NCBI GenBank assembly: GCA_964410665.1
Contig: CAYPIE010000023.1
Location: 1-64,000 of the forward strand
Source: CAYPIE01 sp964410665
GTDB lineage: Bacteria > Planctomycetota > Planctomycetia > Gemmatales > Gemmataceae
DNA length: 64,000 nt
Direction: 5' to 3'
In this document: piece after piece, positions 54,051 through 62,637 of the stretch
How positions within the stretch are numbered: the stretch's first letter is position 1
How the letters are laid out: each line of letters begins with the position of its first letter
Translations under genes and position numbers: made by a program
Notes under the pieces: model-generated
What the model was told of the DNA's origin: nothing
Databases searched by the model: none
What the model saw: only the letters and a program-made list of their open reading frames with translations

Positions 54051-54293
54051 CACCGGTGAATGACGGCGGACGCCACTCCAGATAACCGCCGAACCGGGCT
54101 CAAGTGCGAACCACCTCCTCCAGACGGTTCCAGCGTCTGGGGATTGTGCTTAGCACGGTTGGTCGGTTGGTTGCCTATTGCTCCAGCCTTAACATTGGTT
54201 TTGACGTGCACCTCTCTGCTCTTGAACTAGTGAGAGAAGCGCCTCTATCTTCAATCCGAAAATTGCTGGGGAAATCGTCCAGCTTTTTTTCTT

Positions 54294-54629
54294 GTGGCCT
54301 TCGGGTCAGCGTTGGTCGGTGCCGGTCCAACGGGCCTTATTCTCGCGAATGAGCTGCGTCGCCAGGCCTTGCAGGATCTGGCCAGCATGGTCGCCAACCG
54401 CTGTGGCAATCGGATCGAGACGCCTGCCATCTTCTCCGGTACCGCTCCCAATGACTGTATCAGCCGAGTGTGGCTCGCCCCAGACGGTAGCGTACACAAA
54501 CGCTATACTGCCTCGGAACTATGCCCCCACCTGATTCGCCCCGACGGCTACATCGGCTGGCGTAGCCCCACACTCAATGCGGACAACCTGCTGGACTACC
54601 TAGGCAATCCCCTAAACCCGGAGTCTTGA
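54294..54629 (+). pseudogene. monooxygenase copy with large internal deletion
   Basis: The 111-codon frame joins the N-terminal FAD motif of the monooxygenase (ALVGAGPTGLILANELRRQ) directly to its C-terminal domain (LQDLASMVANRCGNRIETP, DGSVHKRY, LIRPDGYIGWRSP). About 420 residues of the flavoprotein are missing, so it cannot bind FAD or oxidise a substrate; the junction is near 54365. It remains open and ends two bases before the SMP-30 start codon, as an upstream operon gene would. Confidence 0.8.
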
Positions 54630-54631
54630 GC

Positions 54632-55546
54632 ATGATAGAGATCGAACACCTGTGCCACAGCCAAGACGGTCTGGGCGAAGCTCCCCTCTGGGTCGAAGCG
54701 GAGAATGCCCTATACTGGGCCGATCATGTCGGCCCAGCGTTGCAACCCTCGGACCCGCGACGGCCCACACTGAAGCGTATCGATCTCCAGACGCGACAGC
54801 TCACCGTCTGGGAAATGCCCGAGCAGATTGGCTCGTTCGGCGTGCGGGCGGCCGGGGGATTCGTCGGCGGAGCAAACTCCGGCTTCTACGCCATCAACCC
54901 GAAGCAGGGCCGCTTCGAAAAACTCATCGACCCCGAGCCCGATCGGCCCGACAACCGACTCAACGACGGCAAGATCGACCGTCGTGGCCGCTACTGGTGT
55001 AGCAGTATGGATACCCACTTGCAGAATAAATCAGCCTATATCTATCGCTTAAATCCTGATTACAGCTGCCAGCGCATGGCTGAAGACTTCTCCTTCGTCT
55101 GTGGCAACGGAATCGCCTTTGACCCCGAAGATACACGCATGTACTTTGGTGACACTAGAGAGGGAATGATCTACGTTTTTGATTTTGACATCGAGGAAGG
55201 CCGCATCCACAACCGCCGGGAGTTCTTCCCGGTTCCAGCGATTGGGGCTGGAATTGTCGACGGTGCAACCGTCGATGCCGAAGGGTACTATTGGTTCGCC
55301 TTGAATCTGGCTGGCAAAATCCTCCGCGTGGACCCCAAAGGCCGCCTGGACCGGGAAATCGACCTGCCCGTGCGAACCCCGACCTGCGTCGCCTTCGGGG
55401 GCGAGAATTATACCACCCTGTTTGTGACCTCGCAGCAGGCCTTTTTGTATCCGGGGGAACTCGACAAGGTTCCCCACACAGGTGACCTGTTTGCCATCCA
55501 TGGGCTCGGCGTCCGCGGCTTGCCCGAGCCGGCGTTCGACGGCTGA
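54632..55546 (+). CDS. SMP-30/gluconolactonase-family lactonase
   Basis: The 304-residue protein is a six-bladed propeller of the SMP-30/LRE family: LGEAPLWVEAENALYWADHV with the metal-ligand Glu, PDNRLNDGKIDRRGRYWCSS carrying the Asn/Asp ligands, GNGIAFDPEDTRMYFGDT and GIVDGATVDAEGYYWFAL. These enzymes hydrolyse sugar or aromatic-derived lactones in the presence of a divalent metal. The start at ATG 54632 follows the dead monooxygenase by two bases, so it was cotranscribed with that gene. No signal peptide is present, so it is cytoplasmic. Confidence 0.9.
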   Translation: MIEIEHLCHSQDGLGEAPLWVEAENALYWADHVGPALQPSDPRRPTLKRIDLQTRQLTVWEMPEQIGSFGVRAAGGFVGGANSGFYAINPKQGRFEKLIDPEPDRPDNRLNDGKIDRRGRYWCSSMDTHLQNKSAYIYRLNPDYSCQRMAEDFSFVCGNGIAFDPEDTRMYFGDTREGMIYVFDFDIEEGRIHNRREFFPVPAIGAGIVDGATVDAEGYYWFALNLAGKILRVDPKGRLDREIDLPVRTPTCVAFGGENYTTLFVTSQQAFLYPGELDKVPHTGDLFAIHGLGVRGLPEPAFDG

Positions 55547-55976
55547 GTCGCGGCCCGTTCGACCGGTGGCTGGGACCCGGTTCACGAAGTTTCTTGGTTC
55601 CTGCACCAATCACTCATATCCGTTGTTAGAAAGCGCGGCAACGTTTGCGCGCCAATCAGGCAAAGAACCCGTCGGTCTACATCAACTGTTCATCTTTCGA
55701 AGATCTTGGCTCCGACTTTGGTCGAAAAAGCCGGTCATGACCCACTGTACTTCTCGATCGTCGAATGATGGCACGCCGATTGCTCTAACTACTCTAGTCG
55801 TAAACCGGGGTGGCATTCCCTGCAAAAAATGTGATGTTCCGGTCGATCCCGACGCACGCGAGATTCATGAACGTTTCACAATCTCTTTGTCTTTGAATAC
55901 TATAATACTTCTATTAGAAGCCCACAGCGCATCTACCAAAGCACTCGGAATGACCCCTTTTCAGGAGCGGCTTCGC
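55547..55976. other. intergenic region with candidate promoter
   Basis: No gene is recognised, although a frame stays open through it into the HAD gene. TATAAT at 55901-55906 is a perfect -10 in an AT-rich patch 70 bp before the HAD start; the best upstream -35 (TTCACA at 55875) is 20 bases away and weak. Confidence 0.35.
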
Positions 55977-56861
55977 ATGAGGCATGGTTATCTCATTGAC
56001 ATGGATGGCGTGGTATATCGCGGCACCGAATTGATTAAGGGAGCGGATTATTTTGTCTCCCAACTGCGTCGCCGCGATATTCCTTTTATGTTTTTGACCA
56101 ACAACAGCCAGCGTACGCGTCGCGATGTGGCCGCCAAACTTGCCCGCATGGGCATCGAGGTCGAGCCTCATCACGTTTACACCTGCGCCATGGCCACTGC
56201 TCACTTCTTGGCCAGTCAAAAGCAGCATGGGACCGCCTATGTGATTGGCGAAGGAGGCTTACTCAATGCTCTTTATGAGATTGGTTATGCAGTCGTCGAC
56301 CATGATCCAGACTATGTCGTGGTTGGTGAAGGGCGAACCTTTAACTTTGAAATGATCGAGCACGCCACTCAGATGATTTTTAATGGTGCGAAGTTAATTG
56401 CCACCAACCTCGATCCCAACTGCCCCACTTCCAAAGGAGGTATTCGACCCGGTTGTGGGGCCACCATTGCCATGCTGGAAGCCGCCACCGGCATCAAGGC
56501 CTTTAGCGTCGGCAAGCCTAGTGCGATCATGATGCGAGCCGCACGCAAAGAGTTGGGACTGGCCACCGAGGAAACCTGTATGATCGGTGACACCATGGAG
56601 ACCGACATTCTCGGCGGCGTCCAGTTGGGACTACACACCATCCTCGTTTTGAGTGGTGGCACGCAGGAAGAACAGCTGAAGCGTTATGCGTACCGCCCCA
56701 ACTATGTACTGCATTCGCTGGCCGAGTTAAGTGAGATGTTAGATGAAGTAGGCTGGCAGCCCTTCTGGGCCCAGCTCGAGCATTCAGACATAGCGAGAGA
56801 AAAGAACGGCCGGCCGCACAAAAACGGTCGGCCTGTGACCAAATCGGTCATCCTGTCTTGA
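55977..56861 (+). CDS. HAD-IIA (NagD-like) sugar-phosphate phosphatase
   Basis: The 294-residue protein starts at ATG 55977, nine bases after AGGAG. It has the HAD motif I nucleophile and general acid Asp8/Asp10 in LIDMDGVVYRG, motif II FLTNNSQRTR, a C2-type cap, Lys-containing GKPSAIMMRAARKELG and motif IV MIGDTMETDILGG. It belongs with NagD-like enzymes that dephosphorylate nucleotides or sugar phosphates. The tail repeats KNGRP twice. An ATG at 55950 would add nine residues; the longer open frame upstream is non-coding. Confidence 0.9.
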   Translation: MRHGYLIDMDGVVYRGTELIKGADYFVSQLRRRDIPFMFLTNNSQRTRRDVAAKLARMGIEVEPHHVYTCAMATAHFLASQKQHGTAYVIGEGGLLNALYEIGYAVVDHDPDYVVVGEGRTFNFEMIEHATQMIFNGAKLIATNLDPNCPTSKGGIRPGCGATIAMLEAATGIKAFSVGKPSAIMMRAARKELGLATEETCMIGDTMETDILGGVQLGLHTILVLSGGTQEEQLKRYAYRPNYVLHSLAELSEMLDEVGWQPFWAQLEHSDIAREKNGRPHKNGRPVTKSVILS

Positions 56862-57056
56862 GTCAACCCTCCAGTAATCGGCACAGCCGTTGAACATCGA
56901 TCGCCGATAAGCGCCCCCGGAGGTCTATCCAAGCCATCTCCGGGGTTACTGCCAACCTTGGGAATCATCCCGAGTGTGGCGGCGCAACCGCCAGCGGCGA
57001 AGCAGTCGCACTTATGCCGTACTCGACCAAGCCGATGCATCCTCGAAGCTGCCTAC

Positions 57057-57974
57057 CTAACCCCCAAGCGGATGCTCCGCGCAAATGACTTGCCGAAATT
57101 GGCTCGCATAGGCCCGCAGGTGCCGCTTGAACGCCTCAAATAACTGGCTGTGGAACCGATACGGGTTGGAAACCGCAACGATGGTTCGCCGCGGCTTTAA
57201 CCCACTGAACGAGCGATAGACCCGGCGATCGCTCGGGTCCAGCCGTCGAGCCATGGCCGGGATCATCGAAATGCCGTGCGACAGCGAAACCAGCTCCTGC
57301 ACCATTGTCAGCTGGCTGGTTCGCTCAACCGCCACCGGGTGGAACTGCCGTTGGCGGCAAAACGACGTGATCGTCTCCGACAGGCAGTGGGCCTCATCCA
57401 GCAACACAAACGGATACGGCTCCAGATCGCTCAAGCGGATCTGCTGCCGCGCCAGCAGCGCGTGCTCCGGCGGCAATACCAAGAACAACTCTTCGTCAAA
57501 TAGCTCCTCAACGTCCAGATGTCGCGCCGGGATCGGAAAGGCGAGGATGGCGAGGTCCAGGTCGCCGTCTTGACACCGCTTGATCAAGTGATCGGTCGTC
57601 TCTTCCTGAACCAGCAGGGTGGCCCGAGGCAGTTGCTGGGAAAACTGCTGCAGCAGGCCTGGCAAGAAGTAGGGCGCAACCGTCGGAATCGCTCCCAATC
57701 GAAGCCGCCCACTCTGCCCATCGTCGACGAGTTCGGCCTTGGTATCCTCAATGATTGTCAACACTTGTTGGGCTCTGGCATAGACGAGTGTGCCGGCATC
57801 GGTCAGGGCCACCGTGCGCGCTTTCCGCTCAAACACCGGTCGGCCCAGCTCTTCTTCCAAACGCTGAATCGCCCGACTCAGCGCGGACTGCGAAACGTGC
57901 AGCTCCTCCGCCGCCCGGGTGAAATTCCCCAGTTCTGCCACGCGCGTAAAGTAGCGTAGCTGGTCCAGCTCCAT
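57057..57974 (-). CDS. LysR-family transcriptional regulator
   Basis: The 305-residue protein has the LysR winged helix-turn-helix (MELDQLRYFTRVAELGNFTR then LHVSQSALSRAIQRLEEELG) and a substrate-binding domain (about 90-290) with LRLGAIPTVAPYFLPGLL and ISMIPAMARRLDP. Members bind small effectors and commonly control themselves and a neighbour. An interrupted palindrome ATAGC-A-GCTAT lies at 58010-58020, 36 bp upstream of the start, and could be part of a binding site. It is not divergent from any gene, so its target is unclear. Similarity to OxyR/CynR-type regulators is general only. Confidence 0.93.
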   Translation of the reverse strand: MELDQLRYFTRVAELGNFTRAAEELHVSQSALSRAIQRLEEELGRPVFERKARTVALTDAGTLVYARAQQVLTIIEDTKAELVDDGQSGRLRLGAIPTVAPYFLPGLLQQFSQQLPRATLLVQEETTDHLIKRCQDGDLDLAILAFPIPARHLDVEELFDEELFLVLPPEHALLARQQIRLSDLEPYPFVLLDEAHCLSETITSFCRQRQFHPVAVERTSQLTMVQELVSLSHGISMIPAMARRLDPSDRRVYRSFSGLKPRRTIVAVSNPYRFHSQLFEAFKRHLRAYASQFRQVICAEHPLGG

Positions 57975-58102
57975 GTCACGATGCCCAAATCAAACAATGC
58001 GAATGACACATAGCAGCTATCTTAGCAATGCATCAAACGCATCACAACCAGACCAGAATCCTCGACCAACCTTCTGGTCCGCACGGAGTTGTCGTCGTAC
58101 CA

Positions 58103-58165
58103 ACCCGCCCGGTCCAGTCGCCTGGCCATCGCCGGGATGATTGGACCACCGTGTGCTCCAGCTCC
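58103..58165 (-). pseudogene. scrap of a second LysR gene
   Basis: On the minus strand the bases read GGPIIPAMARRLDRAG, closely resembling SHGISMIPAMARRLDPSD in the intact LysR protein about 0.9 kb away; the DNA also matches over GGCCGGGAT-type stretches at 57236-57265. The flanking sequence does not extend the similarity in frame. It is probably the remains of a duplicated LysR gene lying just upstream. Confidence 0.45.
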
Positions 58166-58168
58166 CAA

Positions 58169-58711
58169 CTACTTCTCAGGCACCGGATGCTCGGTATGCG
58201 CTTCGGCAAACCCCCGCTCGACAAACCCCGTCACCACCTTCGCATGCGCCTTGATCAGCCGCACCACCAGCGGGTTCGACGAGGTCTCGGTGACCTCGAC
58301 CCCGCCCGGGACCTCCTTGACCACCATCGACACCTTCGCGGCGTTGGCGAACAGGGCAACAAACAGCGGGTCCCAGCGCCGCAACGGCCGCCGGTCTTTC
58401 AACCGTTTGTGCATCGCCTTCACATGGGCACGAATCTTCGCGGCGACCTCCGGGTCTTTGGCCGTGGTCCGAGTGCGCACCCCATTCGGAAGCTCGGTGA
58501 CTTGCCGCTCAATTGCCGCGTGTTTACGCAATAGCTCATGAAACACGGCCCGATCCGTTGCCAGCTCGGTGTTTCGCCCCATCCCACGACCGCCGCCGTG
58601 ACCCGGGCCGCGACCGCGCCCTTGCCCCACGGCTCCAGAGTCGTTGCCAAGTGCCAGTAGGACCGTCACCACTGCCACCAGAGCCAACCATCCTCGCTGT
58701 CGATTGCACAT
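58169..58711 (-). CDS. small secreted protein, unknown function
   Basis: ATG 58711 follows GGAGGGAG. The 180-residue protein has a signal peptide (LALVAVVTVLLALGNDSGA), a Gly/Arg-rich segment (GRGRGPGHGGGRGMGR) and a helical domain with two pairs of His (FHELLRKHAAIE, IRAHVKAMHKRL, LIKAHAKVV). His-rich helices of this kind can bind metal or haem, but I do not recognise the family. It starts 14 bp after the persulfide dioxygenase-like gene, so it is probably in the same operon and perhaps serves the same sulfur or metal chemistry. Confidence 0.7.
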   Translation of the reverse strand: MCNRQRGWLALVAVVTVLLALGNDSGAVGQGRGRGPGHGGGRGMGRNTELATDRAVFHELLRKHAAIERQVTELPNGVRTRTTAKDPEVAAKIRAHVKAMHKRLKDRRPLRRWDPLFVALFANAAKVSMVVKEVPGGVEVTETSSNPLVVRLIKAHAKVVTGFVERGFAEAHTEHPVPEK

Positions 58712-58725
58712 TGCAACTCCCTCCG

Positions 58726-60162
58726 TCACGCCTGGGTACACACACCTTGGGCACACTCAGGCCCCTTGACCACCGGTAGCCCTGCCTTCTGCCAGGCGGC
58801 AAAGCCGCCGGTCATGTTGATGATCGGCCGACCCGCCGCCTGCAACAGACTCGCGGCAATGGCGGAACGCTTGCCGCTCTGGCACTGGGTGACCAGCGGC
58901 TTGTGATTGGCAATCGTCGCAGCCGTCTGCGGCAGCTTGCCCAGGAAATGGTGCACCGCCTGTGCAATGTGGCCTGCGTTCCACTCCTCGGTCGAGCGAA
59001 CATCCACTAGCGTCACTTCCTCACCCGCAATCCGCTCGGCGAGTTGCTCCGGCGTCTGGTTCGGATACGCTTCACTGGCCAGTCCCGCCGCATGGACGGC
59101 ACTCGGTGAAAACACTCCTTTGACGGCATCAATGCCAATCATTTGCATGAGACGGACGGCCTCCGCAACATCCCCCTCGGCGGCGATCAGGAAAACCGGC
59201 TTGGCGTAGTCGACGAGCCAGCCGGCCCAGTCGGTCAACATGCTGGTCGGGATGTTCAGCGTGCCCGGAACATGCGCCTCGGCGTAGCGGGCCGACGCGG
59301 ACAGATCGATCACCGTCCCCTCGGCGAGGGCCACCGGCAAACGATCGGTCGTAAGGAGCGGCGGCAGCTTGAACTCGCCGAGTACTGCGGGCCCCTCCTT
59401 GTTGACTCGTTTCATCACGGCAAAGTACCGCGGTGCCTCGGGCTGATCGGCCAGGATATAGCGAACGAAAGCGGCCTCGTCCTCAAACTGCAGTGCAGGA
59501 TTAAACAATTTTTCATACCCCACCGTGGAGGATGGAATGGCTCCGAGCCCTTTGCCGCAAGCACTGCCCGCTCCATGTGCTGGCCAGATCTGCAGGAAAT
59601 CCGGAAGTTGGCGGAAACGCTTGATCGACTGGTACAGTTGGTGCGCGCCTTCCTCGGCCGTGCCGATCATGCCGGCCGCCTCTTCCAACAGGTCGGGACG
59701 GCCAATCGAGCCGACAAAGACAAAGTCGCCGGTGAAAATCCCCATCGGACGGTTCGCCCCTCCCCCCTGATCGGTCAACAGAAACGAGATGCTCTCCGGG
59801 GTATGGCCAGGGGTATGCATCACCTCAAACTGAATCTTGCCAATGTAGAACCGGTCCCCATCGGTCAGGAGTTCATGTTCATAGTCGGTAACATACTGAT
59901 ATTTCCACTCCGCCGGCCCGGTGTCCGAGACATACAGCTTGGCACCGACCCGGGCCGCCAGCTCACGCGCTCCCGAGACATAGTCGGCATGGATATGAGT
60001 CTCGGCCACGGCCACAATTTCAACACCCTCGCGCTGGGCCGCCTCCAGATAGCCATCGATGTCACGTCCAGGATCGACGATCACCACTTGCCGGGCCTGC
60101 TGGCAGCCCACCAAGTACGAAGCATGGGCAAGCGGACGATTGTAGAAGTAACGCAGTAACAT
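58726..60162 (-). CDS. CstB-like persulfide dioxygenase / rhodanese fusion
   Basis: The 478-residue protein (ATG 60162, six bases after GGAGGG) has an ETHE1-like metallo-beta-lactamase domain with His56, His58 and Asp60 in ETHIHADYVSGA and further His in VMHTPGHTPES, then two rhodanese-type domains. The first (about 265-360, IDLSASARYAEAHVPGTLN) has no Cys where the active site should be (LIAAEGDVAE); the second (about 385-475) has Cys427 in TQCQSGKRSA. The order dioxygenase, dead rhodanese, live rhodanese is that of CstB, which oxidises low-molecular-weight persulfides to thiosulfate. An ArsR gene lies 72 bp upstream, taking the place of CstR. Confidence 0.88.
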   Translation of the reverse strand: MLLRYFYNRPLAHASYLVGCQQARQVVIVDPGRDIDGYLEAAQREGVEIVAVAETHIHADYVSGARELAARVGAKLYVSDTGPAEWKYQYVTDYEHELLTDGDRFYIGKIQFEVMHTPGHTPESISFLLTDQGGGANRPMGIFTGDFVFVGSIGRPDLLEEAAGMIGTAEEGAHQLYQSIKRFRQLPDFLQIWPAHGAGSACGKGLGAIPSSTVGYEKLFNPALQFEDEAAFVRYILADQPEAPRYFAVMKRVNKEGPAVLGEFKLPPLLTTDRLPVALAEGTVIDLSASARYAEAHVPGTLNIPTSMLTDWAGWLVDYAKPVFLIAAEGDVAEAVRLMQMIGIDAVKGVFSPSAVHAAGLASEAYPNQTPEQLAERIAGEEVTLVDVRSTEEWNAGHIAQAVHHFLGKLPQTAATIANHKPLVTQCQSGKRSAIAASLLQAAGRPIINMTGGFAAWQKAGLPVVKGPECAQGVCTQA

Positions 60163-60234
60163 TCTCATCCCTCCCCGGTTCCCTGGATCACACGATCAAG
60201 CTCAATCCAGGAATTTGTGCGGAAACCACTCACC

Positions 60235-60588
60235 TCAGTTCAGGTTGGCTTCACCCGGTTGAAACTTGGTCTCAATGCAGTCGATGATCCGCTCCAGATC
60301 GGGTTCGGCGACTCGGTAGAAGACCCGCCGTCCATCTCGCTCGCTGGCAAAGAAGCCGCAGCGCTGCATCAGACGTAGGTGTTGCGAGGCCACATTCTCC
60401 TCAATGCCGCAGTCCGCGGCGATCTCGCCGACCGTGTAACGGCCGTGGAGTAACAACTGGACCATACGCAGCCGTACCGGATGCGCCAGAATCCGCAGAC
60501 ACTCTGCGGCCTGCTCCAGTGCGGCCATGTTGACGGGCAACAGGGGTCGGTCGGACGAATGCCCCTGTTGGGTGGGTACACGTGCCAT
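60235..60588 (-). CDS. ArsR-family transcriptional regulator
   Basis: The 117-residue winged-helix repressor starts at ATG 60588, eight bases after GGAG. It reads LRILAHPVRLRMVQLLLHGR, then the recognition helix EENVASQHLRLMQRCGFFAS and wing RDGRRVFYRV. Cys residues at about 29, 63, 78 and 105 are the only candidate sensing residues; they do not fall at the positions used by the persulfide sensors BigR or SqrR, so a thiol-switch role is plausible but unproven. Its position before the persulfide dioxygenase gene suggests it represses that operon. Longer in-frame starts upstream have no better ribosome-binding site. Confidence 0.88.
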   Translation of the reverse strand: MARVPTQQGHSSDRPLLPVNMAALEQAAECLRILAHPVRLRMVQLLLHGRYTVGEIAADCGIEENVASQHLRLMQRCGFFASERDGRRVFYRVAEPDLERIIDCIETKFQPGEANLN

Positions 60589-60818
60589 TCCCTGAACTCC
60601 AAGACTTATCATGGTACACTTTATCGTTATACTCATGAGGTGTCCAGATGAGTCCTCCCCCCCTTCTCCACCACAAGGTTTTGCGCCACCCGGTCGCCGA
60701 CCGGTTCCCAATCAACACCCCGCCTGGGCGTGGTATTGCCAGGCCCACACGGGTTTTTCGACATGACGATCGGTCGGCACACGTCGGTTACCGGCCGCCG
60801 TGGGCGATGGGAGCTGGG

Positions 60819-61622
60819 CTATGCCTTCGCTTCGCCGGCCAGTTCCACCGCTTCTTCCATGGCCCCGCGCCACGGCCAGCCGTGCCCAGGCAGCATGATC
60901 ACTTCGCCGAGCTCCTTGAACCGATCCAGGGATCGACGCGATTGTTGGTCATCGTGGTTGAGCAGCCGGTGCGTCACCTGTGGGGAGCCCTCGGCGCCAG
61001 TCATTAAGTCACGCGTCACCAGCGTATCGCCGCTGAACAACACCTGTCGATCACCTAGGAAAAACGCGACCTCTCCCGGCGTATGCCCCGGAACATGGTG
61101 GACTATCGGCCGACCGGGCACCTCCAGGGTTTGGCCATCCTCAAAGGCCACCACCTTCTCGACCGGAGGCTGGGTAAACACCCCCTGCCAAATCCCATGC
61201 AGGAGCATCGCGCGGATATATGGCCGCCAAGCGTTGGACAACAGTCCATACCACGGCAGGTTGCGTGCTCGACGTAGCCCGTCGACATCATCGCGATGAA
61301 TGAACACCGCCGCTCCCGTCTCGAGACGTAGCCGCTCGGCAAAACCGGTATGGTCTGCGTGGGCATGCGTGATGATGATCGCCTCGAGATCCAAGGGCGT
61401 TCGGCCGATCTGCTGCAAACCCTGGAGAAAAATGGCATGATGACCCGGGAAGCCGGCGTCGACCAAGGTCAACCGCCCCTCGGCTTCGATGATATACCAG
61501 TTAAACGGTCCAGTATGAAAATGATGCACTCCCGGTGCGACTTCCGAGGTCGATGAGGACCGTTGGCCGACCTCCGGCTCGGAAGCGGGGTTCGTGTGGA
61601 TCGTGTGTTGCGTCTGGGACAT
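60819..61622 (-). CDS. MBL-fold metallohydrolase
   Basis: The 267-residue protein starts at ATG 61622, six bases after AAAGGG. It has the metallo-beta-lactamase core: LTLVDAGFPGH, IITHAHADHTGFA with the HxHxDH ligands, HHVPGHTPGEVAF with the next His, LFSGDTLV with the bridging Asp and a C-terminal VIMLPGHGWPW. Glyoxalase II, lactonases and other hydrolases share this layout, and the substrate cannot be told. It lies downstream of a TetR gene, and a copy of the regulator's probable operator sits 21 bp before its start codon. Confidence 0.9.
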   Translation of the reverse strand: MSQTQHTIHTNPASEPEVGQRSSSTSEVAPGVHHFHTGPFNWYIIEAEGRLTLVDAGFPGHHAIFLQGLQQIGRTPLDLEAIIITHAHADHTGFAERLRLETGAAVFIHRDDVDGLRRARNLPWYGLLSNAWRPYIRAMLLHGIWQGVFTQPPVEKVVAFEDGQTLEVPGRPIVHHVPGHTPGEVAFFLGDRQVLFSGDTLVTRDLMTGAEGSPQVTHRLLNHDDQQSRRSLDRFKELGEVIMLPGHGWPWRGAMEEAVELAGEAKA

Positions 61623-61642
61623 CACCAACCCTTTCTAGTTTG

Positions 61643-61660
61643 ATACCAACCAGTTGGTAT
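61643..61660. promoter_or_regulatory. TetR operator copy before MBL gene
   Basis: ATACCAACCAGTTGGTAT has 8-bp arms (ATACCAAC, GTTGGTAT) around CA. It is identical to the site upstream of the TetR gene apart from one central base. It lies 21 bp before the MBL start codon and 20 bp after the TetR stop. Confidence 0.75.
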
Positions 61661-61679
61661 TATTGAATCGCAAAAAAAC

Positions 61680-62300
61680 TCAGTCTCCTTGCCCGACTGC
61701 CCCGAGCATGGCCGCAACCATGCTGCGCAAGCAAGCCAAGGCGTTGGCAAGCTCGTCTTTACTTTCGATCGCTTTGCCCAGCAGGATCGCTCCCTCCAGG
61801 ACCGCCATGAACTGTCGGGCCAATCGATCCGCCTCTAGCCGAGCCAGCGACTTGGCTCGGCCTCGACCGATCAGCGCTGCTTCGACATGCGGAGCAATCA
61901 TGGCAATCACTACGTGGAACTTCCTGGCGATGGTCTTGCGTAACTCGGGGTCGATGGCCGCGATCTCCCCGCTGAGCGATCCCAAGATACAGCCCTGGCG
62001 AAGCAGCGGTCCTTGCGCGACCACCACCGAACGATCCAGAAAGCCCAGCACCCGTTGTACTGGGTCGGCGCGGTCGGCCCAGCCACCCTGAGACAAGGCC
62101 TCCGCCATCAAAGCAAAAAAATCTTCGACCAGCGCCGCGGCGATTTGCTCTTTGGACTCGAAGTGATGGTAGAAGCTACCTTTGGTCACCCCGGCTGCCA
62201 AACAAATCTCATCGACTCGAGTCCCCGCCAATCCTTTGGCCAACACCAGCCGCTTGGCGGCCTCCAGCAATCGTTCTCGGTGTCCCTTGTCCCGCGGCAT
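61680..62300 (-). CDS. TetR-family repressor
   Basis: The 206-residue protein has the TetR helix-turn-helix (VDEICLAAGVTKGSFYHHFE, then SKEQI) and an all-helical ligand domain containing GPLLRQGCILGSLSGEIAAI; the Cys in this loop is found in a subgroup that senses electrophiles, as NemR-like regulators do. It most likely represses itself and the downstream MBL gene through the two palindromes flanking it. Its ligand is unknown, but a reactive aldehyde or similar compound detoxified by the MBL enzyme would fit. Confidence 0.92.
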   Translation of the reverse strand: MPRDKGHRERLLEAAKRLVLAKGLAGTRVDEICLAAGVTKGSFYHHFESKEQIAAALVEDFFALMAEALSQGGWADRADPVQRVLGFLDRSVVVAQGPLLRQGCILGSLSGEIAAIDPELRKTIARKFHVVIAMIAPHVEAALIGRGRAKSLARLEADRLARQFMAVLEGAILLGKAIESKDELANALACLRSMVAAMLGAVGQGD

Positions 62301-62360
62301 GACTTGCCGACCTCTCCCACCAGCTCACAAGATCGCAACCGAATGCTTACCAGAAGAAAC

Positions 62361-62378
62361 ATACCAACTAGTTGGTAT
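62361..62378. promoter_or_regulatory. perfect 18-bp TetR operator palindrome
   Basis: ATACCAACTAGTTGGTAT is an exact palindrome 60 bp upstream of the TetR start codon. The second copy at 61643-61660 supports its being the repressor's own recognition site. Confidence 0.8.
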
Positions 62379-62637
62379 AAATCAAGTCCCTGTCCGCAGT
62401 CGTTGGGAACGAGCCAGGCTTCGAGGATCGGCTATTTTCTCCTCGAGACCACTCCATCTCCTCATGGTTTCCCAGCTTTCGGCCGCACTCGCTGCTTGAC
62501 ACGGGTCCACTCTAGTTCCGCCCCTGCCCAACCGATTGAACCAGACATCGGTTCCATCCTGACTCAACCGGGCCCGACAAGCAGTACCCACCTGGCCACG
62601 ACGTTCGAGCCTGGCCGTTCCCTGAGAGGAGATCCGT

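Noticed and set aside
55482..55976. HAD gene starting at 55482
   Set aside because: The extra 165 residues have no domain, overlap the SMP-30 gene and contain AT-rich promoter-like DNA; a good ribosome-binding site precedes 55977.
60648..61299. Plus-strand ORFs over the MBL gene region
   Set aside because: They are antisense to a clearly conserved metallo-beta-lactamase gene.
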